The position numbers and the translations under genes are program-made. The notes beneath the pieces were generated by a model. That model was not told where the DNA came from, made no database searches, and worked only from the letters and a program-made list of their open reading frames with translations. A stretch of DNA of 64,000 nucleotides from an uncultured Pelagibacteraceae bacterium (GTDB lineage: Bacteria > Pseudomonadota > Alphaproteobacteria > Pelagibacterales > Pelagibacteraceae): assembly GCA_902551985.1 (NCBI GenBank), contig CACDFI010000003.1, positions 62,001-126,000 of the forward strand, written 5' to 3'. Shown here one piece after another: positions 42,745 through 51,652 of the stretch (positions are counted from its first letter, which is position 1; each line of letters begins with the position of its first letter).

Positions 42745-43623
42745 ATGTGTGGCATTGTTGGAATTTATTTAAAATCAAAAAAATTTGAAAAATCCCTAGG
42801 GGGAATGCTTTCTAAAATGTTAATCAGTATGGAGTCTAGAGGTCCTGACAGTGCTGGTTTTGCTATCTACAACAGAGATAAAAATAAACTCTTCAAATAC
42901 TCGATTTGTTTAAATGAAATGAGTTTTGATAGATTTAAAAAAGAAATTAAAGAAAAAATAAATTTTACCAAATTAGAGAAAAATTCAGACCACGTAATTT
43001 TAAAATCTACTCTAAAACCAAGTAAAATATTACCTATTTTAGAGGATTTTAAGGGAATATCTTTAGTGGGTTATGGGAAATCTATCGAAATTTTTAAACA
43101 AGTGGGCAAACCAAGTAATGTTGTGAAAAAGTTTGATCTCAATAAATTTTCAGGCTCTCACGCTATAGGTCATACAAGAATGGCTACTGAAAGCGCAATT
43201 ACTACAGATGGATCTCACCCCTACTCTACAGGAGAAGACGAATGTTTAGTTCATAATGGCTCACTATCAAATCATAATAATTTAAGGAGAAAGTTAAAAA
43301 AGAATGGATCAAAATTTAATTCAGATAATGATACAGAAGTTGCAGCTGGCTATATTTCAGATAGTTTAAAAGATAGAAATTTAAAACAAACATTAAAAAA
43401 AGGTTTGAGTGACCTTGATGGGTTTTATACTTTTATTGCAGGAACACATAGTGGTTTTGCTGTTCTTAGAGATGAGATAGCTTGTAAACCTGCAGTTATT
43501 GCTGAAACTAAGGACTATGTAGCAATTTCTTCAGAATTTCAAGCAATGGCACATTTGCCAAATGTTAATAGTGCAAAAATTTTTGAACCTGAGCCGGGTG
43601 TCGTTTATTCTTGGGGTAAATAA
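42745..43623 (+). CDS. glxB: GlxB-like class II glutamine amidotransferase (second NMGS-type set)
   Basis: A 292-residue paralogue of the subunit at 37164-38108. Cys2 (MCGIVGIYLKS) is the nucleophile, with MESRGPDSAGFAIYN, GSHAIGHTRMATESAI, CLVHNGSLSNHN and NSDNDTEVAAGYI as glutamine-binding motifs. The set glxB-glxC-glxD with a following glutamine synthetase-like gene is what I remember as the rhizobial-type glxBCD-glnT order. It would supply ammonia or an alkylamine to the synthase subunit. It overlaps the next gene by one base. Confidence 0.83.
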   Translation: MCGIVGIYLKSKKFEKSLGGMLSKMLISMESRGPDSAGFAIYNRDKNKLFKYSICLNEMSFDRFKKEIKEKINFTKLEKNSDHVILKSTLKPSKILPILEDFKGISLVGYGKSIEIFKQVGKPSNVVKKFDLNKFSGSHAIGHTRMATESAITTDGSHPYSTGEDECLVHNGSLSNHNNLRRKLKKNGSKFNSDNDTEVAAGYISDSLKDRNLKQTLKKGLSDLDGFYTFIAGTHSGFAVLRDEIACKPAVIAETKDYVAISSEFQAMAHLPNVNSAKIFEPEPGVVYSWGK

Positions 43624-44303
43624 TGTTACTTGATTTAAAAAAATTAAAATTAAGATCTGTTAATGAAAAATTACAAAATATTGACAGAAAAAAAAATAAA
43701 AGAGACTTTGTTATTTCAAATCCAGAGGGTAATCATGCTGTTTGCGCAGGTTTAACAGATAATATAGATGTAACTATAAAAGGACATGTTGGATATTATT
43801 GTGCTGGTATGAATCAAAATGCAAATATAACAGTTGAGGGAAACGTAGGAACTGGAGTAGCAGAAAATATGATGTCAGGCAAAGTTCATGTAAAGGGAAA
43901 TGCATCACAATCAGCAGGTGCAACCGCACATGGTGGAACATTAATCATTGATGGTGATACTAGCTCTAGATGTGGAATTTCTATGAAAGGTATAGATATA
44001 ATAGTTAAAGGATCTGTAGGTCACATGTCAGCATTTATGGCTCAATCTGGAAATTTAGTTGTTTTTGGTGATGCAGGTGAAGCATTAGGTGATAGCTTGT
44101 ATGAAACAAATATTTATGTAAAAGGAAAAGTTAAATCTTTAGGAGCAGATTGTGAAGAAAAAAAAATGAATAAACAACACAAAATTAAATTAAAAGAACT
44201 TTTAAAAAAAGCCGGGTCAAATATTAAACCAGAGCAATTTAAAAGATATGGCTCAGCTAGAAAGTTGTATAATTTTAATATTGATAATGTATCTAACTAT
44301 TAA
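43623..44303 (+). CDS. glxC: GlxC-like GXGXG-domain subunit
   Basis: A 226-residue beta-helix subunit paralogous to the one at 38096-38950 but lacking that protein's N-terminal extension of about 60 residues. Turns such as GHVGYYCAGMNQNANITVEG, GTGVAENMMSGKVHVKGNA, GATAHGGTLIIDG and GDAGEALGDSLYETNIYV are clear. It packs with the amidotransferase and FMN subunits of the glutamate-synthase-like complex. It overlaps glxB by one base and is 2 nt before glxD. Confidence 0.85.
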   Translation: MLLDLKKLKLRSVNEKLQNIDRKKNKRDFVISNPEGNHAVCAGLTDNIDVTIKGHVGYYCAGMNQNANITVEGNVGTGVAENMMSGKVHVKGNASQSAGATAHGGTLIIDGDTSSRCGISMKGIDIIVKGSVGHMSAFMAQSGNLVVFGDAGEALGDSLYETNIYVKGKVKSLGADCEEKKMNKQHKIKLKELLKKAGSNIKPEQFKRYGSARKLYNFNIDNVSNY

Positions 44304-44305
44304 TT

Positions 44306-45625
44306 ATGAAAAATAAAACGCACCCTCGTCAATCTTGGACTTTTGATGAATACACTAATTCAGAAATTAGAAGAGCAGCTGAAACAGGAATTTATGATAT
44401 CAGAGGTGGAGGCTCAAAAAGAAAACTTCCACATTTTGATGATTTGTTGTTTTTAGGTGCTTCAATGTCTAGATATCCTCTTGAAGGATATAGAGAAAAA
44501 TGTACCACAAATGTAACTTTAGGCACAAAATATGCAAAAAAACCATTAGAACTTGATATTCCAATTACAATTGCCGGAATGAGCTTTGGTGCTTTATCAG
44601 GTCCTGCTAAAGAAGCATTAGGTAGAGGAGCAAGTGAAGCTGGCACATCTACAACAACAGGAGATGGAGGAATGACACCAGAGGAGAGAGGTCAATCTAA
44701 AAATTTAGTTTATCAACTTTTACCTTCAAGATATGGAATGAATCCTAATGACTTGAGAAAAGCCGATGCAATTGAGGTAGTGATAGGACAAGGAGCAAAA
44801 CCAGGCGGTGGTGGAATGTTATTAGGACAGAAAATAGATGATCGTGTTGCAGAAATGAGAACTTTACCAAAAGGAATTGACCAAAGATCTGCGTGTCGCC
44901 ATCCGGATTGGACTGGTCCAGATGATTTAAAGATAAAAATTTTAGAATTAAGAGAAATCACAAAATGGAAAGTTCCTATATTTATAAAAATTGCAGGAGC
45001 TAGACCTTATTATGATACTGCTTTAGCTGTTAAAGCAGGTGCAGATGTTGTTGTATTAGATGGTATGCAAGGTGGTACAGCAGCTACTCAGGAAGTATTT
45101 ATTGAAAATGTCGGACAACCAACTTTAGCCTGTATAAGACCTGCTGTAGATGCTTTACAAGATTTAAATTCTCATAGAGAAGTTCAGCTTATTATTTCAG
45201 GTGGGATTAGAAACGGTGCAGATGTTGCAAAAGCTCTTGCTTTAGGTGCAGATGCAGTATCAATTGGAAGTGCAGCAATGATTGCTATTGGTGATAATGA
45301 TCCTAAGTGGGAAAAAGAATATGAAAAACTAGGAACTAAAGCCGGAGCATATGATGATTGGCACGAAGGAAATGATCCTGCTGGAATTTCGACTCAAAAT
45401 CCAAAGTTAATGAAAAGATTAGATCCAAAAAAAGCAGGTAGAAAACTTTCAAATTATTTAAAAGTAATGTCTCTTGAAGCGCAAACAATAGCTCGAGCCT
45501 GTGGAAAAAATAGTCTTCATAACTTAGAGCCAGAAGATTTATGTGCATTAACTGTTGAAGCTGCAGCAATGGCGAAGGTCCCTTTGGCTGGAACTAACTG
45601 GATACCAGGTATTGAAAAGAAATAG
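44306..45625 (+). CDS. glxD: GlxD-like FMN glutamate-synthase-domain subunit lacking the Fe-S cysteines
   Basis: A 439-residue paralogue of the 38950-40344 product. PITIAGMSFGALSGPAKEAL, GDGGMTPEERGQS, GQGAKPGGGGMLLGQK, DGMQGGTAATQE and SGGIRNGADVAKALALGADA keep the FMN and substrate sites. At the position of the cysteine cluster the sequence is AGAYDDWHEGNDPAGISTQ, with no cysteine. So this copy should not carry the 3Fe-4S cluster and may receive electrons differently or work on another substrate. Identity with the first copy is obvious throughout, showing old duplication and divergence. Confidence 0.85.
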   Translation: MKNKTHPRQSWTFDEYTNSEIRRAAETGIYDIRGGGSKRKLPHFDDLLFLGASMSRYPLEGYREKCTTNVTLGTKYAKKPLELDIPITIAGMSFGALSGPAKEALGRGASEAGTSTTTGDGGMTPEERGQSKNLVYQLLPSRYGMNPNDLRKADAIEVVIGQGAKPGGGGMLLGQKIDDRVAEMRTLPKGIDQRSACRHPDWTGPDDLKIKILELREITKWKVPIFIKIAGARPYYDTALAVKAGADVVVLDGMQGGTAATQEVFIENVGQPTLACIRPAVDALQDLNSHREVQLIISGGIRNGADVAKALALGADAVSIGSAAMIAIGDNDPKWEKEYEKLGTKAGAYDDWHEGNDPAGISTQNPKLMKRLDPKKAGRKLSNYLKVMSLEAQTIARACGKNSLHNLEPEDLCALTVEAAAMAKVPLAGTNWIPGIEKK

Positions 45626-45664
45626 TTATTGATAGTTATCAAATAATTCGTAGTATATTTACGA

Positions 45665-46990
45665 ATGCCTAAAAATTTATCGAATATTGCTAAATCAAAA
45701 AAAATTAAATATTTTTTAATAAGTTTTGTAGATTTATTCGGTGTATTAAGATCAAAATTAGTACCTGCTCGTGCAATAAAAGAAATGCAAAAAACTGGTG
45801 CAGGTTTTGCAGGATTTGCAGCATGGCTTGATATGTCTCCAGCAGACTCTGATATGTTTGCAATACCAGATCCAAATAGTTTAATTCAATTACCATGGAA
45901 TAAAGAAGTTGGATGGCTTGCCTCAGACTTATGGATGGATGGCAAACCTGTGGATGCATCTCCTAGAGTAATGTTAAAAAACCAAATAAAAGCACTATCT
46001 AATGAGGGCTATTCAATGAAGTCTGGTGTTGAATGTGAGTATTTTCTTATTTCACCAGATGGTAGTTCAATAGCAGATCAAAGAGATACACAATCTAAAC
46101 CTTGTTATGATCAATCATCTTTAATGAGGCAGTATGATTTAATTAAGGAAATATGTGACTGCATGATTGAGATGGGGTGGAACCCATATCAAAATGATCA
46201 TGAGGACGCGAATGGTCAATTTGAAATGAACTGGGATTATTCTGACTGTTTAACTACAGCAGATAGACACACATTTTTCAAATTTATGGTAAAGACATTA
46301 GCTGAAAAACATGGTCTCAGAGCTACGTTTATGCCTAAGCCTTTTGAAAAACTTACAGGGAACGGATGTCATGCTCACATTTCACTTTGGAAAAAGAAAA
46401 AAAATATATTTTTAGATAAAAATGATAAGTTGGGTCTAAGTAAATTGGCATATAATTTTTTGGGTGGTATAATTAAAAATGCAGGTTCTTTATCAGCATT
46501 TTTCAATCCGACATTAAATAGTTACAGACGAATAAATGCACCGCCAACAACTTCTGGGGCGACTTGGTCTCCAAGTAGTATTTCTTATACTGGAAACAAT
46601 AGAACTCACATGATAAGAGTTCCTGACCCAGGAAGATTTGAACTAAGACTAATGGATGGCTCAGCAAATCCATATTTATTACAAGCGGGGGTTTTGGCTG
46701 CAGGTATAAACGGTATCAGAAAAAAAATAAATCCAGGGAAGCCACTATTTTGTAATATGTATACAGATCATAAAAAATATCCAAATTTAAAAAAATTACC
46801 AAATACCTTAGAGGACTCGCTAGAAATGTTAAATTTTAATACAGTATTAAAAAATGCTTTTGGTAAAAATGTTTTGAACAGTTATATAAAATTAAAAAAA
46901 TCTGAAATTGAAAATTTCAAATTAAAAGAAAATTTTGACAAACTAAAACCTATTACAAAATGGGAAAGATCTAATACCTTAGATTGTTAA
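45665..46990 (+). CDS. glnT: GlnT-like glutamine synthetase family ligase
   Basis: A 441-residue glutamine-synthetase-fold enzyme distinct from the gmaS-like one. Motifs are the SGVECEYFLIS metal site near residue 120, QNDHEDANGQFEMNWDY near 177, TGNGCHAHISLWKKKK near 230, NRTHMIRVPDPG and FELRLMDGSANPYL near 320. The N-terminal FVDLFGVLRSKLVPARAIKEM matches GlnT/GSIII-like alphaproteobacterial proteins. It follows glxBCD by 39 nt and precedes the PLP enzyme by 3 nt. The amine substrate may be ammonia, methylamine or another alkylamine. Confidence 0.82.
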   Translation: MPKNLSNIAKSKKIKYFLISFVDLFGVLRSKLVPARAIKEMQKTGAGFAGFAAWLDMSPADSDMFAIPDPNSLIQLPWNKEVGWLASDLWMDGKPVDASPRVMLKNQIKALSNEGYSMKSGVECEYFLISPDGSSIADQRDTQSKPCYDQSSLMRQYDLIKEICDCMIEMGWNPYQNDHEDANGQFEMNWDYSDCLTTADRHTFFKFMVKTLAEKHGLRATFMPKPFEKLTGNGCHAHISLWKKKKNIFLDKNDKLGLSKLAYNFLGGIIKNAGSLSAFFNPTLNSYRRINAPPTTSGATWSPSSISYTGNNRTHMIRVPDPGRFELRLMDGSANPYLLQAGVLAAGINGIRKKINPGKPLFCNMYTDHKKYPNLKKLPNTLEDSLEMLNFNTVLKNAFGKNVLNSYIKLKKSEIENFKLKENFDKLKPITKWERSNTLDC

Positions 46991-46993
46991 AAA

Positions 46994-48139
46994 ATGTCTA
47001 TTGACTATAGACATATTAAAAAATATTCATCATTTATCAAAAATAATAATTACTCGTTTAGTAGAGAAAAAATATTAAATGTATTAGACAAAAAAGCAAT
47101 TGATAAAGCTTACAATACAATATCCAATTGGGAAACTTATACCCCTACCCCTCTTCTTAATTTAAAAAAACTTTCAAAAAATCTAGGACTTAAAAATATT
47201 TTTTACAAAGATGAGTCAAAAAGGTTTGGTCTCAAATCATTTAAGGCTCTAGGTGGTGCTTATGCTGTAGAGCAAGTATCCGCTGGAAATAAAAACGTAG
47301 TTGTAGCAACTGCAACTGCAGGAAATCATGGCAAATCAGTTGCGTGGGGAGCAAAAAGATTAGGAATTGCTTGCAAAATCTTCATAAGTGAATTTGTTAG
47401 CGATACACGAGCAAATGAAATGCGAAAACTTGGGGCTGATGTAATTCAAGTTAAAGGAAACTATGAAAACTCTTTAAATGAATGCATAAAACAATCCGAA
47501 AAAAATGGTTGGGAAATTGTGCAAGATGTAGCCTGGGAAAATTACCTTACAGTTCCAAAACTAACGATGGCTGGATATTCCGTAATGATTGAAGAAATAT
47601 CAAAACAAACTGATCAATATATTACACATATTTTTTTACAAGCAGGGGTTGGAGGTATGGCATCTGGGGTGATAGCGGGTGTTGCAAGATATTTTAAAAG
47701 AATTCCTAAAATTATTGTAATTGAACCAGAAAATGCAGATTGTGTGTTAAAAAGTATTGATGCTGGCAAACTCACAAAAGTTGAAATTGAAAAAGAAAGT
47801 ATCATGGGTGGAATGTCTTGTGGAGATGTATCATTGGTCCCATGGCAAATTCTTAAAAATTCAGTAAATAATTGTCTAAGTATTCCTGATGATGACATTC
47901 CGTTATCAGTTGCAATGTTAGCTAAAGGATACTTTGGAGATGATAAAATTATTGCAGGTGAATGTTCAGCGCCTGCTGTAATAAGTTTAAACGTAAGTTG
48001 CAATAACGAACAAATTAAGAAAGATCTTGAATTAGATATGAATGCAAATGTTTTATTAATTGGATGTGAAGGTGATACAGACATAAAATTATATAACGAA
48101 CTTCTTTCTAAAGGATCAGAAAAGTTATCTAATGTCTAA
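46994..48139 (+). CDS. Diaminopropionate ammonia-lyase-like PLP enzyme
   Basis: A 381-residue fold-type II PLP enzyme. The PLP lysine lies in RFGLKSFKALGGAYAVEQ near residue 80, followed by ATATAGNHGKSVAWGAK, the Ser/Asn glycine loop, and QAGVGGMASGVIAGVARYF near residue 216 (the phosphate loop). The long VQDVAWENYLTVPKLTMAGY segment is characteristic of the DpaL/YgeX branch rather than threonine dehydratase. It would release ammonia from 2,3-diaminopropionate or a related beta-substituted amino acid, giving pyruvate. The gene overlaps the photolyase start by 8 nt. It closes the nitrogen-handling operon; specificity is inferred. Confidence 0.8.
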   Translation: MSIDYRHIKKYSSFIKNNNYSFSREKILNVLDKKAIDKAYNTISNWETYTPTPLLNLKKLSKNLGLKNIFYKDESKRFGLKSFKALGGAYAVEQVSAGNKNVVVATATAGNHGKSVAWGAKRLGIACKIFISEFVSDTRANEMRKLGADVIQVKGNYENSLNECIKQSEKNGWEIVQDVAWENYLTVPKLTMAGYSVMIEEISKQTDQYITHIFLQAGVGGMASGVIAGVARYFKRIPKIIVIEPENADCVLKSIDAGKLTKVEIEKESIMGGMSCGDVSLVPWQILKNSVNNCLSIPDDDIPLSVAMLAKGYFGDDKIIAGECSAPAVISLNVSCNNEQIKKDLELDMNANVLLIGCEGDTDIKLYNELLSKGSEKLSNV

Positions 48140-49553
48140 TAAGGCTCTTGTTTGGGTAAGAGACGATTTTCGTATAAACAATAATGATGCATTAATTTAT
48201 GCTTCAAATAATCATGATCTTGTAACTGTAGTTTTCATTTTTAATAATAATACTTTTGATAATAAAAGAGAGGCACAAAAATGGTGGCTTAGCAAATCAC
48301 TTGAAAGTTTTAGATCTGATTTAAAAAAATTAAATATTGGATTAGAAATAATTAAAGATGATGAAATTAATTTCTTTTCTAAATTAAAATCTAATAATAA
48401 AATTTCTGTATATTGGAATAAAGTTTATGAACCAGCTGAATTAGATAAAGACAAAAAAATTGGAAAAGATTTGACTGATAAAAAGATTGATTTTAAATTC
48501 TTTAAAGGAAATGTGTTAAATGAATACAATAAAATTACAAAAAACGATGGAACGCCTTTTAAAGTTTATAGTCCGTTTTGGAGAAATGCAGAACAATATT
48601 ATTTAGAAAGACTTCCAGATAAAATAAATAAAGTCAAAAAATGTAAAAAAATAGAAACAATCTTTAAAAAACAAATTAACTCTGAAGATATTTTACCTAA
48701 GTCAAAATGGTATACGAAATTTGAGAAGTATTGGCTGCCTTCAGAGAGTAAAGCTCATGAATACTTAGATAATTTTGTTAATAAAAACATATTAAATTAT
48801 GGTGTAGACCGTGACTTTCCGTCTATTAATGGAACATCAAAGCTTTCCCCATACATAAGAAATGGACAAATAAATGTTGGTGATATTTGGGAAAAATGTA
48901 AAAGATTAAAATCAAAAAATGTTAGTGTAAAAAAATATACTAATGAAATTGGTTGGAGAGAGTTTTCGCACAGTCTAATAAATTATTTTCCTCAAATGTT
49001 GAGAGGAAACTTAAGAAAAGAATTTGATAATTTTCCATGGGTAAACAACATTAAATTTTTAAATGCATGGAAGAAAGGAATGACTGGCTATCCAATTGTT
49101 GATGCTGGAATGAGAGAATTATATGAAACAGGCTGGATGCACAACAGAATTAGAATGGTTGTTGGATCTTTTTTAGTTAAACACTTAAGAATTAATTGGA
49201 AAGAGGGAGAAAAATATTTCAGAAATTGTCTCTTAGATTTTAATGAAGCAAATAATGTTGCTCAATGGCAATGGGTAGCTGGATGTGGTGCTGATGCAGC
49301 TCCATACTTCAGAATTTTCAACCCTATTCTGCAGGGTGAAAAATTTGATAAACAAGGAGAGTATGTAAAAAAATGGGTCCCTGAACTAGAAAGAGTACCA
49401 TCAAAATTTATTCACAAACCTTGGGAATTAGATTTAAAATATCAAGAGGGAATTAAAACTATAATAGGAAAAGATTATCCAAAGCCAATTGTTATTCATG
49501 AAGAAGCAAGAGCTGCAGCTTTAAAAGCTTTTCAAAGTATAAAAAAAAATTAA
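48132..49553 (+). CDS. phr: Deoxyribodipyrimidine photolyase (class I CPD type)
   Basis: A 473-residue blue-light DNA repair enzyme. An N-terminal antenna domain (ALVWVRDDFRINNNDALIYA) is followed by FAD-domain motifs KLSPYIRNGQINVGDIW near residue 238, IGWREFSHSLINYFP near 275, GMTGYPIVDAGMRELYETGW near 322, and DFNEANNVAQWQWVAGCGAD near 375. The final FRIFNPILQGEKFD is typical of class I photolyases. All tryptophans of the electron chain region appear present (WREF, WQW). It overlaps the upstream PLP gene by 8 nt and the convergent M50 gene by 4 nt. CPD substrate is the best guess over cryptochrome. Confidence 0.93.
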   Translation: MSNKALVWVRDDFRINNNDALIYASNNHDLVTVVFIFNNNTFDNKREAQKWWLSKSLESFRSDLKKLNIGLEIIKDDEINFFSKLKSNNKISVYWNKVYEPAELDKDKKIGKDLTDKKIDFKFFKGNVLNEYNKITKNDGTPFKVYSPFWRNAEQYYLERLPDKINKVKKCKKIETIFKKQINSEDILPKSKWYTKFEKYWLPSESKAHEYLDNFVNKNILNYGVDRDFPSINGTSKLSPYIRNGQINVGDIWEKCKRLKSKNVSVKKYTNEIGWREFSHSLINYFPQMLRGNLRKEFDNFPWVNNIKFLNAWKKGMTGYPIVDAGMRELYETGWMHNRIRMVVGSFLVKHLRINWKEGEKYFRNCLLDFNEANNVAQWQWVAGCGADAAPYFRIFNPILQGEKFDKQGEYVKKWVPELERVPSKFIHKPWELDLKYQEGIKTIIGKDYPKPIVIHEEARAAALKAFQSIKKN

Positions 49554-51652
49554 AAACCACTCTCTCTAATAAGTAGTGAAAATATATTTCTAAAAAATTT
49601 AATGAATGGGCTATATCTGTATCCATCAATATGGACATATCCTGGTAATTCAAATTCAATATTAGTCTTTGATACTATTTTAAAGTCAGCTGAATAATAT
49701 GCTGTCTCTGGTCTATTTTCATATTCTGATTCTATATCATTTCTTACTGCAATAGGTCCGTTATATGTTGATGATAACGAAAGGTAAGGCAAAGCGTTCA
49801 CTGCGGAATAATCTAATGATTTAGAAATTAAATTAATTTTTTCATGAGTTCCATCACTCGGAATAAATACCGCTGCATTGTTCAATTTAAAACGGTCAAT
49901 TTGATTTTCTTTTATAAATCCTTTTACCTGTCCTGTTCCGTATCTGACTATTCCAAACAATTCATTTCTATTATTTACCCATATACCATTTGATAAATTA
50001 TCTAGATCTTTGATCGATCCATCAATGGGTGATTTTAATATCATCTTATCTTGTATTTTTAGCAAACCACTCAATTCGCTATTTACAGAAATAAGCCTTT
50101 GTTTAAGAGTTATGTATTGATCCATATTTCCAGCACTATCACTTAATCGATTTAGTTTTGTTTTAATCAATTCTAACTTAGTTCTAGTAGAATTAATTTG
50201 ATCCTCTAATTTAGGAGAATAAAATTCTATAATAGATTGACCTTCTTTAACTTCATCATCATTTTTTACCATTATGTTTTTAATTTGTGCAGGATAAGGA
50301 GCATATATTTTAGAATATTGTTCAGAAATAAAAACAGCCGGTATTTTTAATGATGATTTCCATGGAGCAAATAAAAGCAAAGATAAAGTAATTAAAAATA
50401 AAAGTAATCTGAAAGTTTTTATATTAAATTTGATATCTTTTTTAAGAAGTAACCATTGTTTCATTTCTCTTACTATTGGTGCCATAATGAACCAATAAAT
50501 TTCAATCACAAATAAAATAATACCTAAAACTTTAAAAGCAAAATGGTAAACCAACAAAGCAATTCCAATAAATAAGAAAAATCGATAAATCCAAGTTGAC
50601 CATGCGTAGATTATAAATAGCCATCTTCTAGATGGGTTTAATTCCTCTGGAGGACTATGGTTAAGTCCAAATAAGGTTTCTCTTACTTGCCATCTTGCTA
50701 ATGCAAATGACCTTGGTTGTAAATTTTCAGCTTTTAACCAATCAGCAAAAACATAATATCCATCAAATCTCATAAACGGACTAACGTTAATCACCAATGA
50801 GGAAATCCAGCTTGTAGTTGCTATAAAAAAGGCTACACTTTTAAGACCACCATCTGGTAATACTGCCCAAGCAAAAGTTGCAATTAAAGCAAGATGTAAT
50901 TCTGTTAAAATACCTGCAAAATTGATGAGGAGCCTTTCCTTATGGTTTCTTAGTCGCCAAGCATCTGTTGTATCGGTGTATAAAAATGGAAAGAATACTA
51001 AAAACGCTATTCCAATAGCTGATACTCGACAGCCAAAGTGTTTTGCAACAAATGCATGTCCTAACTCATGTAAGCATTTTACAAAAATTAAAGTGACAAG
51101 ATAAAGTAACAAACCATTGAAAGTAAAAAAATACATAAATGTTTTTGCAAAACTTTCATATTGTTGAATAACTAAAAAAATTCCAATGAAACCAAAAAAA
51201 TAAATTAGGTTTCTAAAATTTTTTGATCCTAAATTCTTAACTTTTGAAATGAATTTATTCAAAAATTCATCTGGTTTAAATAATGGTATCTTAAAGAATA
51301 AATAGCTATGAATTAAATTTAGCAACCAATGTTTTTTAAGACTATTTTTTTGTTGAGAAAGTAAATTAACTCCTTGACCAAGTGGTTGAACAATTAAATT
51401 ATTTAATTGTAGAAAATTCACAAAGCTTTTTATCTCATCAATATTTGTCTCTATGCCTTCAGAATTTATTTTCTTTTCAAAATCTTTTAATTCTACTCCT
51501 CCAGTCCAATTTTTAATCAAACGAAAAGCAGTGATCCCCAAAGTAAAATATTTGTTTCGAATAGCATCATAAAGAAGCCATGCGGGTGAACCATCTTCTC
51601 TGCTGTTACCACGTAAAATTTCTAAATCTTGTCTTAAATGCGGGATTATCAT
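49550..51652 (-). CDS. PqqD-like / M50 zinc metalloprotease / HlyD-like fusion membrane protein
   Basis: A 700-residue polytopic protein. Residues 15-95 resemble a PqqD-type peptide-binding winged helix (YDAIRNKYFTLGITAFRLIKNW). Membrane spans follow from about 150. The zinc motif HELGH is at 195-199 inside KCLHELGHAFVAKHFG, and the third ligand is expected in SPFMRFDGYYVFADW (Asp297 or Asp304). After further spans, about residues 455-690 form a lipoyl/barrel-sandwich region (APYPAQIKNIMVKNDDEV) with a coiled coil, as in HlyD adaptors. It would process or move a polypeptide across the inner membrane. It overlaps the GAF-HlyD gene by 4 nt and is the last gene of the operon headed by the giant adhesin set. 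Confidence 0.85.
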   Translation of the reverse strand: MIIPHLRQDLEILRGNSREDGSPAWLLYDAIRNKYFTLGITAFRLIKNWTGGVELKDFEKKINSEGIETNIDEIKSFVNFLQLNNLIVQPLGQGVNLLSQQKNSLKKHWLLNLIHSYLFFKIPLFKPDEFLNKFISKVKNLGSKNFRNLIYFFGFIGIFLVIQQYESFAKTFMYFFTFNGLLLYLVTLIFVKCLHELGHAFVAKHFGCRVSAIGIAFLVFFPFLYTDTTDAWRLRNHKERLLINFAGILTELHLALIATFAWAVLPDGGLKSVAFFIATTSWISSLVINVSPFMRFDGYYVFADWLKAENLQPRSFALARWQVRETLFGLNHSPPEELNPSRRWLFIIYAWSTWIYRFFLFIGIALLVYHFAFKVLGIILFVIEIYWFIMAPIVREMKQWLLLKKDIKFNIKTFRLLLFLITLSLLLFAPWKSSLKIPAVFISEQYSKIYAPYPAQIKNIMVKNDDEVKEGQSIIEFYSPKLEDQINSTRTKLELIKTKLNRLSDSAGNMDQYITLKQRLISVNSELSGLLKIQDKMILKSPIDGSIKDLDNLSNGIWVNNRNELFGIVRYGTGQVKGFIKENQIDRFKLNNAAVFIPSDGTHEKINLISKSLDYSAVNALPYLSLSSTYNGPIAVRNDIESEYENRPETAYYSADFKIVSKTNIEFELPGYVHIDGYRYSPFIKFFRNIFSLLIRESGF

